Positions 1-11,112 of a stretch of DNA of 64,000 nucleotides are shown in pieces. The position numbers and the translations under genes were made by a program. The stretch is from Solen grandis (lineage: Eukaryota > Mollusca > Bivalvia > Adapedonta > Solenidae), in assembly GCA_021229015.1 (NCBI GenBank), contig CM037782.1:57967518-58031517 (forward strand), read 5' to 3'. Position 1 is the first letter of the stretch; every line of letters starts with the position of its first letter. The notes under the pieces were generated by a model. It was not told where the DNA came from, ran no database searches, and saw only the letters and a program-made list of their open reading frames with translations.

Positions 1-118
1 TAAAAGATAGATGGAATGAAGATGTGATGGAACAAAGTAATTGCATAGTCCTGCTTAACTTCATTCCATTGCCAATGGGCTGTATTTCTTTAAAAAAAAG
101 TACATGTACCTACATCTG

Positions 119-383
119 TTAACCCTTTCCCTCATAGAGGAAACCATGAAAAGACCTATGCGAACAGCATAAAACCAGATCAGCCTGCGAGTAACTCGCA
201 GGCTGACCTGCGAGTAACTCACAGGCTGATCAGGTTTTATGCTGTTCGCTGCTCCTCAGTGGTCTGGAAATGAAGATTTTATAATTAAATTTGGTAAGGT
301 TTAACTGTGGTTTTCTGCAGATCAGGCTTTATGTGATACCTATTGAGGGCGTCAAAATGAGTCTATATGAGGGAAAGGGTTAA
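119..383 (+). mobile_element. TTAA-flanked MITE, family 1 (long variant)
   Basis: The element runs from TTAACCCTTTCCCTCATA to its inverted counterpart TATGAGGGAAAGGGTTAA, giving ~18-bp terminal inverted repeats with TTAA at each outer edge. TTAA targets and CCC-starting termini are typical of the piggyBac superfamily; no transposase is present, so this is a non-autonomous MITE. Inside is a near-perfect hairpin that starts GCGAACAGCATAAAACC and ends GGTTTTATGCTGTTCGC. This copy has a 23-bp expansion at the hairpin centre compared with the other copies (265 versus ~242 bp). Confidence 0.85.
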
Positions 384-1825
384 GGAAAGAGATTTATCAT
401 AATGATATTGACTTCCTGTGCCAAGACAGTGTGTAACATTAAACCATTTAAATCTTTCAAACCACAAAATGTCAAAACATTTGAACCTACCTAAAAGAGC
501 TTAAACATCTTAAAACATATTTTCCCCAAAATTTAATATGACATTCGGGCTCTTTTCAGAATTTCTGTTGGCAGAAGAGGCCAAATAAAGCAAGATACAG
601 TAAAGATCCATTATACATGTAACATGTTCAATTATAATTCAGAATTCAATTTAACACTATTTGATATTTAATATATACTTTATAATTTTGTTAAATGGAC
701 TTGAGGTGCATTATAATGCTGTCCAATATGCCACAGTTCCTACACTTGGATCCCAGGATATGGTGTTATAATGGTACAGAAAAATGAAAAAAAAGACTTA
801 AATCAATATTTGAAAATATACATATTTATATGTAATATCAATGGAACATCAATATTTTTAAATCATTGACAGCATTGGCATATGCAGTGCTTTTGACAGA
901 AGACCATTCCCAAAAGAATTTGATGGACAGAATGATACCAGGTCCTGGGAAATAGACTTTGGCAAGAATATAATATGGGGATTCGGATAAAATTGTAAAT
1001 GCCCTAGGATGTGGATTTAGACTCCAAAAAATTGGGGGAAAATGTCAAAATGTTTAAAAGTTCTTGCATTGCAGCTCCATTAAAATGTGTGTGTGTTTTT
1101 TTGTTTGTTTTGTTTTTCCGTTGACACCTTGGCAACACAGCAGATCAAAGTCAGACAGTTCTGATCAGAGTATACTCTGTCTGCTCATGCATTTTCATAG
1201 CTCATATTTTACACAGGATGCATGGTAAAGATAAATTCATTGCTTCATATGCCATTTGAAGTTCATTAAATTAATATTCATCAAGTCATAAATTTGTACA
1301 TGAATATTGATGAGGTAAAGGGTAAAACGACCAATGTGTATTGAGCAGTCAACCTGTTTTAAGGTGACAGGGACAAAACTCCAGAAAACTTTAGCTTTCA
1401 GGGCTTTTTGCCTTCTTAATCAGAGGCCTTTTTAAAATTTATGCAATTTTCTCCAAACTGCAATATACCCCAATGTTTTTTTATCCCCAAACTTGTAAAA
1501 ATGGTGCTTTTCCTCCTCAGACTATGGTGTTAAGGCCCCTTCCCAATCATCAATTAAAAAGGCCCAGTTGTACATTGACCTTCATACAACAACCACCAGA
1601 CTTGAGTAGTCAGTTTCCAGTTCCTTGACTGGCCTCTCAAGACAGGTTTCACTGTATATCACAACAAACTGTTGTTTGATTAGCCAACACAAACAAACTA
1701 GGATTCTCACTTTCACATTCAATGTATATATCCTCATTCATGATGCAAATTTTCAAAAAAAAAGGTATTAAACTTTTGAATGAAACTATCTATAATTGAG
1801 AGAATCCATCATATCAAGGTAGCAT
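384..1825. other. non-coding AT-rich DNA
   Basis: I see no convincing gene. The stretch holds ordinary AT-rich sequence, short A and T runs, and the ancient repeat copy at 1145-1325 that is listed separately. Confidence 0.6.
1145..1325 (+). repeat. ancient inverted-repeat partner of 11545-11725
   Basis: Read forward, this ~180-bp segment aligns colinearly with the reverse complement of 11545-11725. Both begin with a GCAGACAG/GTCAGACAG block and a GATCAG block. Both end with TTAATATTCAT, GTCATAAATTTGT, CATGAATATT and GGTAAAGG in the same order and spacing. The last ~55 bp is the best conserved. No coding potential or terminal repeats are visible. It could be an old transposon fragment or a duplicated non-coding element. 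Confidence 0.6.
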
Positions 1826-2066
1826 GACTGCGACATACCAAAGTCATTAAAAATAGCACTGGTATATTTCCAGAGAACTTGGCACTAAACATATAGGCAC
1901 AGTTTGATGACTGATTAGCCCGCTGTCAGGAATGATACCATGCTAAATATATATACAGTGTAATACATAAAGTGAAACATCAGTATATGTGCTTCAAGTA
2001 GACAAAACTCCCCAAAATTACTAAAATCCTGTTGATGGGATGTTGAACACATGAAAACAAACAAGC
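1826..2066 (+). mobile_element. SINE family 1, body only
   Basis: The segment from GACATACCAAAGTCATTAAA to the AAACAAACAAGC tail matches the body of the complete SINE at 2907-3217, including the central GCCCGCTGTCAGGA region and the TCAAGTAGACAAAACTCC block. The tRNA-like head is missing, so this is a truncated, diverged copy. Confidence 0.7.
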
Positions 2067-2893
2067 AAATTTGCAAGTGAAGATACTCACGATACAGAGC
2101 TATAAATAGAGCATACTAATTAAAGTTTGTCTACCTTTTATTTACCGGGTACTTCAGTTTTAGAATTTCAATACTTGTTTACATAGATAAATGAAAAATA
2201 TCCACATCTGAGCCAAACTGTAATGACAGCACAACATACCTCTTTAATGTCATCTCCTCATTTGCATATTTAACAGTTTCCTCACAAGAAATGTCAGCAG
2301 TCACTCAAATTCCAGCATGAGTTCAGCATGCGACTTGTTACACACTAAGAATTTCCACAGAGGCAAGCCACCCATCACTGGCCCCTTTCTCTAGCAGCGC
2401 TTTTGATCAATAATTACCCGCGTGTGACCAACATCTTCTGGGAATACTGCCATAGAAGGGCACTCTGCAGCAGAGACTGAAAATTAACTCTCACTTTATA
2501 AATATTTTTCTATTTAATTGATTTTTCACCAAGTTCTAGGGAAGAGGAAACAAATGAGAATCGCAGGGACCCCAATGAGTTTTTTCTGGTTCACTTGTAC
2601 TGTGTCTCAGCGTTGAATGATTATGATGTTATGAAATTGATTATTCAAAAGTGATGTCTGGAAAACTGAATGTCGAGATCCAGACCTGTGTGATGTAAAT
2701 AAGTATATATGAATTATGCATGTCAAATAGATAAGTTTCATGTATAAATATGTATGTTATTTGAAATGTTCACATGTATATTTCTTTCAGAATAAGAAAC
2801 TTGTTTTTCAAATGAATGATAAAATGTTTGAGTTGTTAGAATTATCTCTAAACTTATCTATTTTATATCTGTTGTAATGTTCTTACAATTTGT
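2067..2893. other. non-coding DNA
   Basis: I recognise no gene, RNA or repeat between the SINE fragment and the complete SINE. The sequence is AT-rich without sustained open frames. Confidence 0.55.
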
Positions 2894-2906
2894 AAAAATC
2901 CCTTCC

Positions 2907-3217
2907 TACCGTCCCCGGTTGCCGAGTGGTTAGAGTGTCCACCTCGGGAGCGGGAGGTTGTAGGTTCGATCCCCGGATGTGACATACCAAAGTCATTAAA
3001 AATGGTACTGTTATAGCTCCCTTGCTTGGCACTCAGCATATAAGGGTAGTTACAGGACTGGTTGGCTCGGTGTCAGGATAATGTGACCGGGTGTGGTATA
3101 ATGCCACATGTCTACGGCGTGATACTGCAGTGTGGCAGCACTATATCTGTCTCAAGTAGACATCGTCTCCAAATTATTGAAATACTGTCAGTAGGACGTT
3201 AAATCCAGCAAACAAAC
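2907..3217 (+). mobile_element. SINE family 1, complete copy with target-site duplication
   Basis: The head (about 2911-2978) is tRNA-derived: an A-box-like GTTGCCGAGTGGTTAG and a B box GGTTCGATCCC, the internal RNA polymerase III promoter. The body follows with GACATACCAAAGTCATTAAA, a GGTGTCAGGA region and a 3' part ending AAATCCAGCAAACAAACAAA. A perfect 13-bp duplication, AAAAATCCCTTCC, flanks it at 2894-2906 and 3218-3230, the hallmark of target-primed reverse transcription, so this insertion is fairly young. It resembles molluscan tRNA-SINEs with a conserved central domain; the named family cannot be fixed without a library. It is not a functional tRNA gene because the acceptor stem does not close. 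Confidence 0.88.
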
Positions 3218-3524
3218 AAAAATCCCTTCCAGCCATTCCTGTGTTGAACCAGGGTCAAATTCCACCAACAATTCTTAGCACTAAGTAAAAGTTAAATATT
3301 TAAGGGCAAATTCATTAGTCTTGTTTCTCTAATAGAAACATACAGGGTTTGAAACGACAACCTTTGGAACAGACCCTTGACTTCCTGGTTACAGAGATGA
3401 CCCTTAAACCAAATGACCTTCAGGATCGTTTAAATGAGAATGTAACACTGTAAAACTTGTCATCAATATGAATTCTTTCAGTCTGATCAAGCTTTTATCA
3501 TTGGTCTTCTTTGTTTTAAGCTCT

Positions 3525-3795
3525 CAGTCATTTGGAGACTGATGTCTATTTGAAGCAGATACAATGCTGCCAAATTGCAGTTTCACACTGTAGACATGTG
3601 GCATGATACCACACCCATTCACATTATCCTGACACTGGGCCAACCAGTCCTAGAACTACCCTTATATGCAGAGCACTTAGCAAGGGAGGTATACCAGTAC
3701 TATTTTTAAAACTTTGTTATTACTTGGTCGAGGATCAAATCCACAACTTTCAAATTCCAAGGCAGATGCTCTAACAAAACAGCCACCAGCACTGG
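3525..3795 (-). mobile_element. SINE family 1, diverged reverse copy
   Basis: In reverse, the sequence carries the same block order as 2907-3217: a degraded tRNA-like head at about 3725-3795 with B-box-like GATTTGATCCTCG, then the body with CAGGATAATGTGAA and GGTATCATGCCACATGTC, and the GTAGACA/CTCCAAATGA end. Many substitutions indicate an old copy. Confidence 0.75.
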
Positions 3796-6474
3796 TCATA
3801 ATGGTCTTAAACAGTTGAAAATGGAGCATACAAGTTGTAAAAGGGAATAGCTGTAAAATTCTAGAATATTTAACAAATATATTCATAATTCTTCACTCTT
3901 GCAAAAATACTACATAATCATACTATATAAATTAATATGTTCTCAGGCTGAATATCTGAATATTTAATCAGATGAAGGAATTAATAAATTGAGGGGTGAC
4001 AATGAGACTATTTCAAGTGCACATAGAAAAAGAAAAAGATGGAACAGTTCCATAGACCTTAAATTATCTACTATAATAGACCTACTAACCAAGATGTTGG
4101 AAAAGCAGAAACACTCTCTTACAAATATCACTGATTTTCCACTTAAGTGAGAAAAAAATTAACCTTAAGGTGCACTGTGAATATTGCCCTAGAACTGTGA
4201 CAGACAGAATGGTTCCCTAACACCAGTTGTAACATCCATCATTTGAAATCAATATGAGCCATATGGCTGGACTGGTCCTATCCCATATTACCTGATCCTT
4301 TATACACTCCCTGCACGGCAACACCAAACATCCAGCCACTGCAACCATTGATTTGTCCCCGTCCCCCTGACAGCCAGGGCAACTGATCGTGACAAATTAC
4401 ACTGCAACCTAATTCCATGCAGAAGAGAACAGAATATTACTCAGATCTGTAAATGAGTGTCCTGATACCATAGTGTTAAATGCATTGGCTTTTAACCAGT
4501 ACAATCCAGGTTTGATCCTAGATTTGTGCAAGGTTATATGTAAGAGTATTTAGTTGCCCATTAAGACAATTTTTTTCCTGAGTGATCAAATTTCCTCCAA
4601 CGTCAAGAACCATGCAAGTGCCAACATTAAAGTCAGTGATAAGATCTTCATAAATAAACTCACTTTCTGTCCAATTATTGCAAAATGGATATACAGCCAA
4701 ACCTGTCTTAAGTGGTCAGTCAAGAGGACATGAGAAAGTGATCGCTTAACAAAGGTGGTCTCTAAATGAAGGTTAGATATAAAACAAATGCTAGTTTGGT
4801 AATATCAAAACTGACCATCAAATGCAGGTGTGCCCTAATACAGGTTCAACTGTTATTAACTTAAATCTTAATTTGCAAACTAAAAACAAAGAAGTGAATT
4901 GATATCACATGATCATGCCAGTGATAGAGAGACGGTCAAGTGATTTTGTTGTTAACATACCATCATTTAGTCCTTAACTGCAGTGGGTTCGAGTCCAGTT
5001 CTGTTTATTAGTAGGGTCAGCTAGGAGTAATCCAGTTGATTTATCTTTAGATGCCTTTGAGCAGTCAGGCTTCTTCACCTGTAATTAGCTGAACAGCATA
5101 TTGTCACGGCAACAGTCAACTCTAAACCAACAAAAACAGCATTAGTAAACCCCAGAATGATCTGAATCAACACGGTTCTCACAAGGATTCTACCATAAAG
5201 TTGGAAGTCCTCCACAGATCTATCACAGATCAGGAAAAATGGAGAATGGAGTCCTTTACTGATCAAGAAATCATGTATTTCTGCTTAAGTCCAGGTATGA
5301 AGTTTATAAATATACTCAATATATTCATTTTTTCCTTTAAATTTTGACAATATGTTACAGTCTTTTTTTGATATTTTCCAACATTTTTCAACCATTTTAT
5401 ATGTGTTTTCAAAATTTTAGCATCCTCGCAAAGGGCAACATTTATATCAAAGGTAAGATCCAGTGTTTCTAAATAGTCACAATCAAGCAAATGGGCGAAT
5501 GTAGGCATTATTGTTTGAATTCTTAGTTACATGAATGCATGTACATTGTACATGTATTTGTCACTGGCAGACTTACAAGGGGCCTTGGGCTCTTGACTCC
5601 ACCTCCCCTACCCTCCAAAGTTTATTTGGCACAAATTTAGATTTTGGTCCATTATAACATCATACATTGTCATGCGGATTGAGCTTCTTTATATAGAAAC
5701 AATTGAGTATGACAAAGCAAAGGACAGAAGGATTAGGAGAGGACCTTTGACCTTAGGCTTTCCAAGTAGCCTTAATGCCCTCTCCCTCAACCTCGCACAC
5801 TATTCTTGTCACATAAGCATACTGTTGAAACAGACTCAATTCATCAGTCTATGCATGGTCACTGTGGTGATAATTCTAAGTACTTCTAAATATACATTAT
5901 CATTTATACAATAAGATGTAGGTTATGACATTTCTTTTTTTATACACTGAAAATCATCTTTAATAACCTAACTTAAGGATAAATTTAAGTTTTCAGAATG
6001 TCAAAATGTATGTACCATACACTTCCAATAAACACACCCCTGGGCCATGATCAAGTGTTAAGTCTAAATTAGGAATGTGCACACTGGACACAGATGCCCC
6101 CACCATTTTCACTAAGTCAGGAGCCATAACTCTGCTATTACTAGATTCATTCCAAAACAAAACTTTCAATGCTGGTAACTGCAAAGTTTTACAACTCTGG
6201 CTCATAGATTATTTTGAAACTGTGCAACACAAGATTTTCAATTTTGTGACAGAGAGAAGGGCAGACAGATGGGCAAAATAGTAATTTGTCCTTTTAAAAG
6301 GGTTGGGAGTTAGAGAGAGAGGTTTGTTTATGAGAGGAAATATGGTACTTTATGAGAAGATGTTCTGAAATTTTCCAGCTAGACCACCTGCAAGTATAAT
6401 TATGACATAAGATGAGGTGTTCATTACAGAGAACCTCCTGCAATGGGATTTAATTAAAGTTTCTTCATAAATGA
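3796..6474. other. non-coding DNA with tRNA-like B-box remnant
   Basis: No gene is supported; open frames here are under 85 codons with no recognisable domain. Around 4905-5015 a GGTTCGAGTCC motif, preceded by GAGAGACGGTCAAGTG about 70 bp upstream, looks like a decayed tRNA-derived SINE head, and a weaker B-box-like AGGTTTGATCCTAG lies near 4509. Both are low-confidence. Confidence 0.45.
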
Positions 6475-6590
6475 CTTGACTATTTGAGTTTACCGTCGCT
6501 TTGATAGTATTTTAGTCATATAGCGACGTCCAGCTAATTACAGGTGGAGGAAGACCCGAATGCCCGAAGGCATCCGGGTAGAATCTACAT
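6475..6590 (-). mobile_element. SINE family 2, 3' fragment
   Basis: From GACTTGACTATTTGAGTTTA through CATATAGCGACGTCCAGC, TTACAGGTGGAGGAAGAC and GGCATCCGGGTAGAA, this matches the corresponding part of the longer copy at 55037-55288 in the same orientation. The tRNA-like head is missing. Confidence 0.75.
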
Positions 6591-7004
6591 AAATGAAGGC
6601 GCCAGCTCTGAAGAAATAATGTCATATTAGAACCCTATCCAACATGTGACTTTTTTTTTGAATGATGAATTAATCAATTATTGAAGAGTAAAATGGCTGA
6701 ACACAATTTGAAAAAATCTTTTTTAGAAAATTCTCATTTCATTTACTTTTATGGTCATATGGATGAAGAAAGACATTAAATATTTATCATGTCAGATGTC
6801 AGTATTTTCTCTCTGAGTGAAAATCTAGTTTTTTACACATCCGATATTAAAACATATTTTTTCAACTGACGGGACTGGTGAACTATTTACCACTGCATGA
6901 ATATTCATATCATGTTAGACTGGTGAACCATCATGTTAGACAGAAATATGGACTTATTCGAACCAGTCCTGATTTTGCCGTGTTACTGATGCATCATAAG
7001 CAGC

Positions 7005-7140
7005 TTAACCCTTTCCCTCACAGAGGAAACCATGAAAAGACCTATGCGAACAGCATAAAACCAGATCAGCCTGCGAGTAACTCGCAGGCTGATCAGGTTT
7101 TATGCTGTTCGCTGCTCCTCAGTGGTCTAGAAATGAAGGA
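7005..7140 (+). mobile_element. TTAA MITE family 1, 3'-truncated
   Basis: The copy starts with TTAACCCTTTCCCTCA and keeps the whole GCGAACAGC...GCTGTTCGC hairpin and the CTCCTCAGTGGTCT block, but similarity stops near 7140. The right-hand third and right terminal repeat are missing. Confidence 0.8.
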
Positions 7141-8052
7141 CGCGGTAAACCCCACCTTTCACAGGTAGACTAGAAACATTATTAAGGGAAGTGTGATGCA
7201 ATTATTAAAAAAAAAACATAATTTCAAGGTCAATTAAATTTGACAAACCTCACCACCCCTAATCTGAAAATAAAATGAAAAGGATGCCACACTAATATTG
7301 CAAGTAAGGGGTAATGTCAGTAACACAGTCTGCATGTCTCTGGTAACGCTCCTTTGAAAGTATTCTAATTTAACTAATAAATTGTTAAAAAGGGAAAATT
7401 GTAAGAAGTTCCTCTATAATTGGAATATAATAAATCAATTTGTGGTTTACATAAAAATTATCAGGATAATGCATACCCGGTATATTAAAGTGCCCTGTCT
7501 CGATCTGTACTCATGTTTTCCTAAACTATGCAGGCAAAGTAGGTCAGGGAGAAAATGTCCATTTACAGCTTGACAATAGTAAAATGTTTTATGTCATTTT
7601 TGTCTTCCCCACCAGACTGAAGTGAAACCTCTGTCAGCTCTCTGCTGGTCTAAAACGCTTTATGGCTTGTTTTGAATAGCTTCTGAACTAGCATTAAAAA
7701 GGATGTTTATTGGAAAATCATTAACAAATGAAAAAACATTTCCTGGTTTTTCTTTTTACAGTGTCCAATAATTGTTCCTAATTTTTCCCTGGAGAAAAAT
7801 CTATAAGACTAGATCATCATGAGTTGAGAAAATAGTCCTGAAATAAGACTTGGATGTCAGGCCTGGTTTTTGTCAGTTGTACTATTGTCCAAACCTTTGT
7901 CACAATTTTTGGTTTTATTATATTGTTCTTTTGATGACACGAAGTTGATGCAAGTTTGTAAGGCACACACACTGCTGCTAATCTCAAACACTGACTTCAT
8001 GAAGTTGCATAATGGGCTAATAATTGAGAATTGTTCTGCAACGTTTGCTCTT
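7141..8052. other. non-coding DNA
   Basis: I see nothing recognisable here beyond short A runs. Confidence 0.5.
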
Positions 8053-8266
8053 TTAACCCTTAACCTACTGAATTTCTCATATGGACTGAGCTGGCATCTT
8101 TTTTTTGGAACTGTCCATTATCAATTTTAGGGATAACAAGATGAAAACTTGTAGTTGGTCAGCCAACAGTAAAGAGCCAGGTCAGACTGCACGAATGTGC
8201 AGGCTGGCCTGGCTCTTTACTGGTGGCAAAGGTTAGCACTTACGGTTCCAGCAGGGTAAGGGTTAA
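8053..8266 (+). mobile_element. TTAA MITE, family 2
   Basis: A 214-bp element bounded by TTAACCCTTAACCTACTGAA and, on the right, TTCCAGCAGGGTAAGGGTTAA read inverted. TTAA stands at both edges. The centre is a near-perfect hairpin that begins CAGTAAAGAGCCAGGTCAG and ends CTGGCCTGGCTCTTTACTG, with one mismatch. The primary sequence differs from family 1, but the plan is the same: TTAA, CCCT-rich inverted repeat, central long hairpin. No coding capacity. Confidence 0.75.
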
Positions 8267-9650
8267 ATATAAAAATTCTTTACAGGTTTTGTCTAGAGAG
8301 GGCAGGATGATTGTGACAGACAAGCTTTGACTGTTTTCCACATGAGGTTAACCATTTATAGATGTACCTGCCTGAAAAGAAAGAATGAGCCATTTAATAA
8401 TTGCTATCTGAACATTTAAAAGGACAAAACCTGTAAAATTATATGAAATAAACAACAACATAAATTTACAGTTTTTAACAAATTTTTGTAAAAGTTTCCG
8501 CGCAATTAAATTACAGCATGATTATCAGTGCTGGTATGTTTCACATCGTCATAAAGTTAAGGATTAAGAACACGCTTTCCAAACCAAAAGATATCAAATT
8601 TTTCATAGTTTTGTGGTTAACATGATTTCCCACTCAGTTGGGATCATTTAGTGTCCAATCTTATTATCCTTAATCCAGTCATTAGGCAGAGAAACAAGAG
8701 GGAAATTATGGTAGTGAAGATAATTGGTTTTATTTGGATACACTGTCACAGATTTGTGCTCATTATTAAAATTGATTGAGAGTGAGTCACACATAGGAGC
8801 TCTCTTGTCCAAGCTTCCTCGTCCAGCTGTCAGCTGACCCTGTCTCGGTGACATATATGTCGGCTTACGGGCCTTAACCTTCAGAATAATGCGAGGGTTT
8901 CCCTAATCCTGTGAATATTCAATAGCTTGATTGTGAAAATTGTAAGGTTTCAGTGTAAGCTAGCCCCTGGGAATGAATGATTCTAAATAGGAGGGCAAAT
9001 TAATTTCCTCGAGAAGATGCAGGTAGTTTAGTCTAAGAGAAAGGCTTTTTATGTGGGTTGTACTTTAAGAGTTACACTAATGATTTTGTTTCAGGGGAAA
9101 ATTTTCTTAATTGGGTTAAAATTGTTCCTCATTTTTAATCAAGCATTTTTTAAATTTTTTTTAATCATATTAACGGTTTCACCTCCAGGCTAATGCATAG
9201 ATCTGTTAAGGCAGGGAAGGTCAAATTAAAAAGATAATCAAATGGACATGTTTTATACATTCTAGTGTTTATGTACATATCAGTATGGACAGACACATCA
9301 CATGTGATATTATTTCTTAAGTAAAACTCTCTTCCCCTGATCTTAAGTAAAACTTGTAAATTAAATCATATTCTAAGTGGCAAGGTGATTCCATTATATG
9401 TGTGTTACATCAAAAGTAATGCAGCTGTCATATTTTATTGTCATCCAATCCTTTCATCAAAGCAAATGATGTGCTGCGACACTGTTGGCAGTATTTACAT
9501 GATGAAAAGTAATAATTCTAATTCTAATTCCTGCAGGTAGCTTAAAATGGCATTGAATTGATGCGCTACTGAGCCCAGAGTGTTACAGTGCAGTGAAAAC
9601 AACTGCAGTAATTTTGCAAATCAACAATGTATGCTTTTGTTTATTGGTAC
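8267..9650. other. non-coding DNA
   Basis: No gene or repeat recognised. The sequence is AT-rich with poly-T stretches near 9140-9165. Confidence 0.5.
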
Positions 9651-11112
9651 GTAAGACTGGGTACTGCCAGTCTAAAAATAGTACTGGTATATCTCACTTG
9701 TGCTTGGTGGTCAGCATATAAAGGTAGTTCCAAGACTGGTTTGGTGTGATTTGGTGTGGTATCATGCCACTTATCTATAGTGTGTCTGGGCTGTCTTTGG
9801 TGCAATGTGGTATGGTATCATGTCACTGGTGTAGGACATGACCTTATTTCTGATATAATGCTACTTGTCCATGGTGTGACCTGGGTGTGATATCATGCTA
9901 CTTGTCCATGGTGTGACCTGGGTGTGGTATCATGCTACTTGTCCATGGTGTGACCTGGGTGTGGTATCGTGCCACTTGTCCATGGTGTGGTTTGATGTGC
10001 AAGTATCATGCCACTTGTTGATGGTGTGACTGGGTGTGGTATCATGCCACCTGTTGATAGTGTAACTGTGTGTGGTAGCATGTCACTTGTTGATAGTGTA
10101 ACTGTGTGTGGTAGCATGTCACTTGTTGATAGTGTAACTGTGTGTGGTAGCATGTCACTTGTTGATAGTGTAACTGTGTGTGGTAGCATGTCACTTGTTG
10201 ATAGTGTAACTGTGTGTGGTAGCATGTCACTTGTTGATAGTGTAACTGTGTGTGGTAGCATGTCACTTGTTGATAGTGTAACTGTGTGTGGTAGCATGTC
10301 ACTTGTTGATAGTGTAACTGTGTGTGGTAGCATGTCACTTGTTGATAGTGTAACTGTGTGTGGTAGCATGTCACTTGTTGATAGTGTAACTGTGTGTGGT
10401 ATCATGTCACTTGTTGATAGTGTGACTGTGTGTGGTAGCATGTCACTTGTTGATAGTGTAACTGTATGTGGTATCATGTCACTTGTTGAAAGTGTAACTG
10501 TGTGTGGTATCATGTCACTTGTTGATAGTGTAACTGTATGTGGTATCATGTCACTTGTTGATAGTGATACTGTATGTGGTAGCATGTCACTTGTTGATAG
10601 TGTAACTGTGTGTGGTAGCATGTCACTTGTTGGTAGTGTAACTGTATGTGGTATCATGTCACTTGTTGATAGTGTAACTGTGTGTGGTAGCATGTCACTT
10701 GTTGATAGTGTAACTGTGTGTGGTATCATGTCACTTGTTGATAGTGTAACTGTGTGTGGTAGCATGTCACTTGTTGATAGTGTAACTGTGTGTGGTATCA
10801 TGTCACTTGTTGATAGTGTAACTGTGTGTGGTAGCATGTCACTTGTTGATAGTGTAACTGTGTGTGGTATCATGTCACTTGTTGATAGTGTGACTGTGTG
10901 TGGTATCATGTCACTTGTTGATAGTGTGACTGTGTGTGGTATCATGTCACTTGTTGATTGTGTGTGGTATCATGTCACTTGTTGATACTGTGCTGTCTCA
11001 TTAATAAAAGGAAGGTACGAGACATATTGCAGTGTGGTAGCACATTCTCTGTCTCATGTAGATGAAATCCCCAAATGGCTGAAATGCTGTTTGTGGGATT
11101 TTAAACCTCAAA
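9651..11112 (+). mobile_element. SINE family 1 split by an internal minisatellite
   Basis: The left part (about 9670-9735) matches the SINE body: CTAAAAATAGTACTGGTATA, the CAGCATATAAAGGTAGTTCC block and AAGACTGGTTTGG. The right part (about 10986-11112) matches the SINE 3' end: GCAGTGTGGTAGCACATTCT, CTGTCTCATGTAGATGA, TCCCCAAATGGCTGAAAT and a CAAACAAACAAACAA tail. Between them, the SINE segment that normally reads GGGTGTGGTATAATGCCACA has been tandemly amplified (next entry). The tRNA head is not clear. Confidence 0.75.
9860..10985 (+). repeat. 36/37-bp minisatellite born from the SINE core
   Basis: About four early 37-bp units (type CATGCTACTTGTCCATGGTG) are followed by about 27 units of 36 bp (type CATGTCACTTGTTGATAGTG, then TAACTGTGTGTGGTAG). 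Because 36 is a multiple of three and stop codons are absent, frames stay open on both strands for ~1 kb; these are repeat artefacts, not genes. The first nine or ten 36-bp units are almost identical and end GTAGC. Later units alternate GTATC and GTAGC, implying later amplification of a 72-bp dimer. Occasional single-base variants mark individual units. Confidence 0.95.

Noticed and set aside
2911..2978. tRNA gene
   Set aside because: A and B boxes are present, but the acceptor arms do not pair and the sequence continues into a SINE body flanked by a 13-bp target duplication.
9935..10945. repeat protein with 12-residue units
   Set aside because: Open on both strands because the 36-bp unit lacks stops; the unit derives from a SINE.
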